Shown: piece by piece, positions 6,399 through 8,852 of the stretch
Numbering within the stretch: position 1 is the stretch's first letter
Layout of the letters: every line of letters begins with the position of its first letter
NCBI GenBank assembly: GCA_002694245.1
Contig: NZLM01000094.1
Span: 1-8,852, forward strand
Source of the DNA: Methanobacteriota archaeon
GTDB taxonomy: Archaea; Thermoplasmatota; Poseidoniia; Poseidoniales; Poseidoniaceae
Reading direction: 5' to 3'
DNA: 8,852 nucleotides
The notes under the pieces: generated by a model
Databases searched by the model: none
Seen by the model: the letters and a program-made list of their open reading frames with translations, nothing else
What the model was told of the DNA's origin: nothing
Made by a program: the position numbers and the translations under genes

Positions 6399-7691
6399 TT
6401 ACTTGAGAGATTTATCTAATGCCTGCTTGAGATCGCTGATCAAGTCATCCGCATCCTCGATACCGATCGAAATTCGTACAATTTCTGGTCCTGTACCTGC
6501 AGCTTTTTGTTGCTCAGTAGTAAGCTGTCGATGAGTTGTAGATGCTGGATGGATAACAAGTGATCTGCTATCTCCCAAGTTTGCAACATGACTGAATATG
6601 TCTAGGTTATCGACAAATTTTACACAAGAATCGTATCCACCCTTAAGGCTAATTGTGAAAAGTCCACCGGCTCCCTTTGGGCAAATTTTTTCTACCCTCT
6701 CAAAATATGGTGACGAAGATAGTCCTGCGTATGTAACCTTTTCTATTGCAGGGTGAGACGCTAACCATTTTGTCACCTTCATAGCATTTTCAACATGCTT
6801 ATTCATTCTAAGTGAGAGAGTTTCGATACCTAACAAAGAGTAGTGCGCAGCTTGAGGATTCATTGTCATACCTAAGTCTCGTAGGCCGATTGCTATTCCA
6901 TGAAAGGTAAATGCTAATTCCCCAAAAGTTTCCGCAAATTTCAAACCATGATATGCCGGTTCTGGCTCTGAAAGGGATGGAAATTTTCCGGACTTGGTCC
7001 AATCAAATTTTCCACTGTCAACAACACAACCTCCGGTAACGGTGCCGTTTCCAGTCAAATATTTCGTGGTGGAGTGAACTACAATAGTCGCTCCATGTTC
7101 TATTGGCCTACACAGATATGGGGTTGCCGAGGTATTATCAACTATCAATGGAATGCCGGCGGCGTCTGCGATTGAAGAAACTTCATCTAGATCAGTTATA
7201 TATCCACCCGGGTTGGCTATCGCTTCACAAAAAATTGCCTGGGTGTCTTCATCAATAACAGATCTAATAGTTTCGAAATCATCAAAATCTACAAATTTTG
7301 CGCTCCAGCCAAAACGTTTTATCGTATTGCTGAATTGGGTTACTGTCCCACCATAAAGACGCGTGGACGCTATTATATTTTTTCCAGGTTTCATTAGTGG
7401 AAACAAAGCCATAATTTGCGCAGCATGACCGGAAGAACAGCAAACCGCACCTACACCACCCTCTAATGTTGCGATTCGTTCTTGCAGCGCAGCAACTGTT
7501 GGATTTGTAAGTCGTGAATAAATATAGCCAACTTCTTGTAAATTGAATAGCCTAGCTGCATGGTCAGAGTCCTGGAATACAAAGGCCGTGGACTGATAAA
7601 TTGGAGTTTGTCTTGATCCAGTTGCAGGATCTGGAGAACTGCCTGCGTGAATTTGAAGTGTATCAAAACCGTAAGATGGTCCCTTTGCCAT
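6399..7691 (-). CDS. metY: O-acetylhomoserine aminocarboxypropyltransferase (sulfhydrylase)
   Basis: A 430-residue PLP enzyme of the Cys/Met metabolism family. It is expected to make homocysteine from O-acetylhomoserine and sulfide (or methionine from methanethiol) in the cytoplasm. Family marks seen: TLQIHAGSSPDPATGSRQTPIYQST (11-35) at the N-terminus; YSRLTNPT (58-65), with Y58 and R60 contacting the PLP phosphate of the neighbouring subunit; SSGHAAQ (86-92); IVDNTSATPY (183-192), with D185 pairing with the pyridine nitrogen; and STTKYLTGNG (207-216), with K210 as the Schiff-base lysine. The long insertion after K210 (DWTKSGKFPSLSEPEPAYHGL) is typical of MetY rather than MetB/MetC or MetZ. 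Length is normal. The ATG has a good GGAG seven bases upstream. The leader carries two hairpins (separate entries), so RNA-level or operator control is plausible. tRNA-Tyr lies upstream on the same strand. Confidence 0.94.
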   Translation of the reverse strand: MAKGPSYGFDTLQIHAGSSPDPATGSRQTPIYQSTAFVFQDSDHAARLFNLQEVGYIYSRLTNPTVAALQERIATLEGGVGAVCCSSGHAAQIMALFPLMKPGKNIIASTRLYGGTVTQFSNTIKRFGWSAKFVDFDDFETIRSVIDEDTQAIFCEAIANPGGYITDLDEVSSIADAAGIPLIVDNTSATPYLCRPIEHGATIVVHSTTKYLTGNGTVTGGCVVDSGKFDWTKSGKFPSLSEPEPAYHGLKFAETFGELAFTFHGIAIGLRDLGMTMNPQAAHYSLLGIETLSLRMNKHVENAMKVTKWLASHPAIEKVTYAGLSSSPYFERVEKICPKGAGGLFTISLKGGYDSCVKFVDNLDIFSHVANLGDSRSLVIHPASTTHRQLTTEQQKAAGTGPEIVRISIGIEDADDLISDLKQALDKSLK

Positions 7692-7719
7692 TTGTAATCT
7701 CCATGTTTTAGACTTTTAC

Positions 7720-7747
7720 TCGTGAAGCTTTTAACAAAGCAACACAA
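7720..7747 (-). promoter_or_regulatory. Leader hairpin H2 upstream of metY
   Basis: Read on the minus strand, GCTTT pairs with AAAGC around a GTTA tetraloop (plus 7727-7740). Outside a symmetrical TT/TT internal loop, a second helix TTGTG/CACGA follows, including one U-G pair. The hairpin ends 17 bases before the GGAG of the metY Shine-Dalgarno. It does not match a riboswitch class that I can identify by eye. Confidence 0.4.
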
Positions 7748-7771
7748 CTATCACCATAGGAAACATGATCT

Positions 7772-7799
7772 TATTTTTCTCGCCCGTGTAAGAAAAATA
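7772..7799 (-). promoter_or_regulatory. Leader hairpin H1 / 9-bp inverted repeat upstream of metY
   Basis: TATTTTTCT and AGAAAAATA form a perfect 9-base inverted repeat (plus 7772-7780 and 7791-7799) around a 10-base loop that is strikingly GC-rich for this DNA (minus strand TACACGGGCG). It lies 80-108 bases before the metY start. As RNA it is a stem-loop with an exposed GC-rich loop; as DNA it could be a palindromic operator. Confidence 0.45.
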
Positions 7800-7859
7800 T
7801 ACTGGGATTTACATTTTTAGAAAAATTTTTGACTTCAATCATTATTTATCTGTCATGTT

Positions 7860-7894
7860 AAGGAGCTCTAATAAAATGTTTACGAGCACTCCTT
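7860..7894 (-). terminator. Hairpin downstream of tRNA-Tyr
   Basis: On the minus strand AAGGAG (plus 7889-7894) pairs with CTCCTT (plus 7860-7865). Inside, CTC pairs with GAG past a two-base bulge, giving nine base pairs with a 15-base loop. It begins 24 bases after the encoded CCA of the tRNA. There is no U-run after it, so termination would be inefficient or factor-dependent. It could instead protect the end of the tRNA precursor before processing, leaving read-through into metY possible. Confidence 0.33.
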
Positions 7895-7918
7895 ATCTGT
7901 AATTAAATTTAGTAACAA

Positions 7919-8002
7919 TGGTGGGCGACCTTGGAATCGAACCAAGCGTGCGTCTCCGCGAGGGAGTTACAGTCCCCTGCCACACCTTGCGGCCTGTCGC
8001 CC
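7919..8002 (-). tRNA. tRNA-Tyr (anticodon GTA), class II, CCA encoded
   Basis: A complete cloverleaf can be folded on the minus strand. The acceptor stem is GGGCGAC/GTCGCCC (seven perfect pairs), with discriminator A and an encoded CCA (plus 7919-7921). The anticodon stem is GGGGA/TCCCT (one G-T) with loop CTGTAAC, so the anticodon is GTA (plus 7968-7970), decoding tyrosine UAC/UAU. A long variable arm (GCG-GAGA-CGC) marks it as class II, and the T arm is CTTGG-TTCGATT-CCAAG. Without CCA it is 81 bases long. It is divergent from rlmB and lies 227 bases upstream of metY on the same strand. Confidence 0.97.
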
Positions 8003-8026
8003 ACTAGCTATAAAACTACTAAAGGG

Positions 8027-8055
8027 TGATTAGCGTTAGGAAAATCTGGCGTCAA
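8027..8055 (-). promoter_or_regulatory. Probable promoter of tRNA-Tyr
   Basis: On the minus strand TTGACG (plus 8050-8055; 5 of 6) is followed after 17 bases by TAATCA (plus 8027-8032). The -35 is strong. The -10 keeps only the key TA at its start and lacks the final T. Transcription would start about 18 bases before the mature tRNA end. A small perfect stem CAGGA-AAA-TCCTG (8056-8068) lies just upstream, inside the divergent spacer shared with rlmB. Confidence 0.35.
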
Positions 8056-8121
8056 CAGGAAAATCCTGCAATAAAAATAGGATCTGAGCTCATAAAGTTG
8101 AGAATTTATAGGGTAGTTCTT

Positions 8122-8852
8122 ATGAAAAAGCCAAAATGGGTGGTCGATAAAGAGCGCGTTCGAAAATCTGAAAAAGAAGAAAGCTTTTTTCTTTTTGGAC
8201 TTCATGCCGTGGAAGATGCATTATTAAATCCTAGGCGACAAAAATTGCGTTTAGTAGTTACAAAAAATGCACAAAGCAAGTTAGCGAGGGCAATTGAGTT
8301 TTCAGGAATTATTCCTGAAGTGTCAGAACCCAGAGATTTTAACAGTTTTATTGATAAGAATTCCATTCATCAAGGCGCACTGCTTGAGGTTAGACCTCTT
8401 GAATGGGGCAGTCTTATGGATGTCGTAATGCAATCTAACTCAAAATTACCAAATCTTGTATTATTAGACCGTGTAACTGATCCTCATAATGTGGGTGCAA
8501 TTTTAAGATCTGCAGAAGTTTTTGGTGCTAGTGCGGTTGTGGGTACTAGGCATCATAGTGTGCCGGAAACTGGAGCTTTAGCCAAAGCTGCAAGTGGCGC
8601 TCTAGAACGTCAACCCTACATCAGAGTAAAGAACCTTTCAGATACGATATTGGAATTAAAGAAAATGGGCTTTGTGGCACTTGGTTTAGACGCCACAGGT
8701 TCGAATAACATTTCTGAAGCCGCAAAGCTTTACTCTGATAGACCCATTGCTCTAATTCTTGGTGCTGAAGGGCCGGGGCTTAGATCGCGAACGAAGGAAG
8801 TAGCAGACGCTTTAATTAAAATTGAGCCGATATCATCATTTGGCTCACTCAA
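8122..8852 (+). CDS. rlmB: 23S rRNA (guanosine-2'-O-)-methyltransferase RlmB, C-terminus cut by window edge
   Basis: An open frame of 243 complete codons runs off the right edge. It is a TrmH/SpoU-family SPOUT methyltransferase. After a charged N-terminus, residues 22-91 form the small L30e-like RNA-recognition domain (FFLFGLHAVEDALLNPRRQ and HQGALLEVRPL). A short linker leads to the knotted catalytic domain: motif 1 NVGAILRSAEVFGA (123-136), KAASGALE (155-162) and motif 2 LILGAEGPGLR (211-221). Motif 3 is only partly inside the window (IEPISSFGSL...). RlmB uses S-adenosylmethionine to methylate the ribose of G2251 (E. coli numbering) in the peptidyl-transferase P-loop of 23S rRNA. Other SpoU members such as TrmH or TsnR lack this N-terminal pattern, so RlmB is favoured. 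The ATG has AGGG eight bases upstream. It is divergent from tRNA-Tyr, a common arrangement in Rhodobacterales. About 15-20 C-terminal residues should be missing. Confidence 0.92.
   Translation, partial: MKKPKWVVDKERVRKSEKEESFFLFGLHAVEDALLNPRRQKLRLVVTKNAQSKLARAIEFSGIIPEVSEPRDFNSFIDKNSIHQGALLEVRPLEWGSLMDVVMQSNSKLPNLVLLDRVTDPHNVGAILRSAEVFGASAVVGTRHHSVPETGALAKAASGALERQPYIRVKNLSDTILELKKMGFVALGLDATGSNNISEAAKLYSDRPIALILGAEGPGLRSRTKEVADALIKIEPISSFGSL

Noticed and set aside
7463..7747. 94-codon minus-strand open frame overlapping the start of metY
   Set aside because: It overlaps the metY N-terminus in another frame with no recognisable motif, and metY has the proper ribosome-binding site and conserved residues.
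8008..8205. 65-codon minus-strand open frame across the tRNA-rlmB spacer
   Set aside because: It is antisense to the rlmB start, is Phe/Lys-rich from AT-rich DNA, and shows no family resemblance.
1..8852. Search for a defence system, mobile element, CRISPR array or toxin-antitoxin pair
   Set aside because: No transposase, integrase, regular repeat array, toxin-antitoxin or defence nuclease can be recognised. All substantial genes but one fit known housekeeping families.

Overview
The window looks like a low-GC (about 40% by eye, not computed) member of the Alphaproteobacteria, most likely a marine Rhodobacterales lineage. The evidence is the set of recognisable proteins: a SUV3-type helicase followed by a short Hsp15-like S4 protein, an FdxA-carD pair, a MetY-type sulfhydrylase, and tRNA-Tyr next to rlmB. 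Their sequences resemble the usual Rhodobacteraceae versions but carry AT-rich codons. The exact genus cannot be read from the sequence.

Layout. On the minus strand, positions 1-463 hold an SCP2-family lipid-binding protein whose stop codon overlaps the start of an alpha/beta hydrolase that runs off the left edge. A 223-base divergent spacer carries a good sigma70-type promoter for this pair. On the plus strand, 687-4859 hold four genes: the SUV3-like RNA helicase, an Hsp15-like S4 RNA-binding protein placed 4 bases after it, the 7Fe ferredoxin FdxA, and the RNA-polymerase-binding regulator CarD. Convergent to these, on the minus strand, lie a membrane-anchored protein with a GspC/PilP-like C-terminal domain (4930-6258), metY (6399-7691) and tRNA-Tyr (7919-8002). 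Divergent from the tRNA, rlmB starts at 8122 and is cut by the right edge.

How the genes relate. Much of the block serves gene expression and RNA: helicase (RNA unwinding or decay), S4 protein (ribosome binding), CarD (promoter opening), tRNA-Tyr, and RlmB (23S rRNA 2'-O-methylation). FdxA supplies electrons and MetY makes homocysteine. The SCP2/hydrolase pair suggests lipid handling.

This is mainly an ordinary core-genome region. I see no mobile element, CRISPR array, toxin-antitoxin or defence system. The most interesting parts are non-coding and contextual: two perfect-stem hairpins in the metY leader, a long inverted repeat between metY and the GspC-like gene, the coupled SUV3-S4 gene pair, and the orphan GspC/PilP-like membrane protein.
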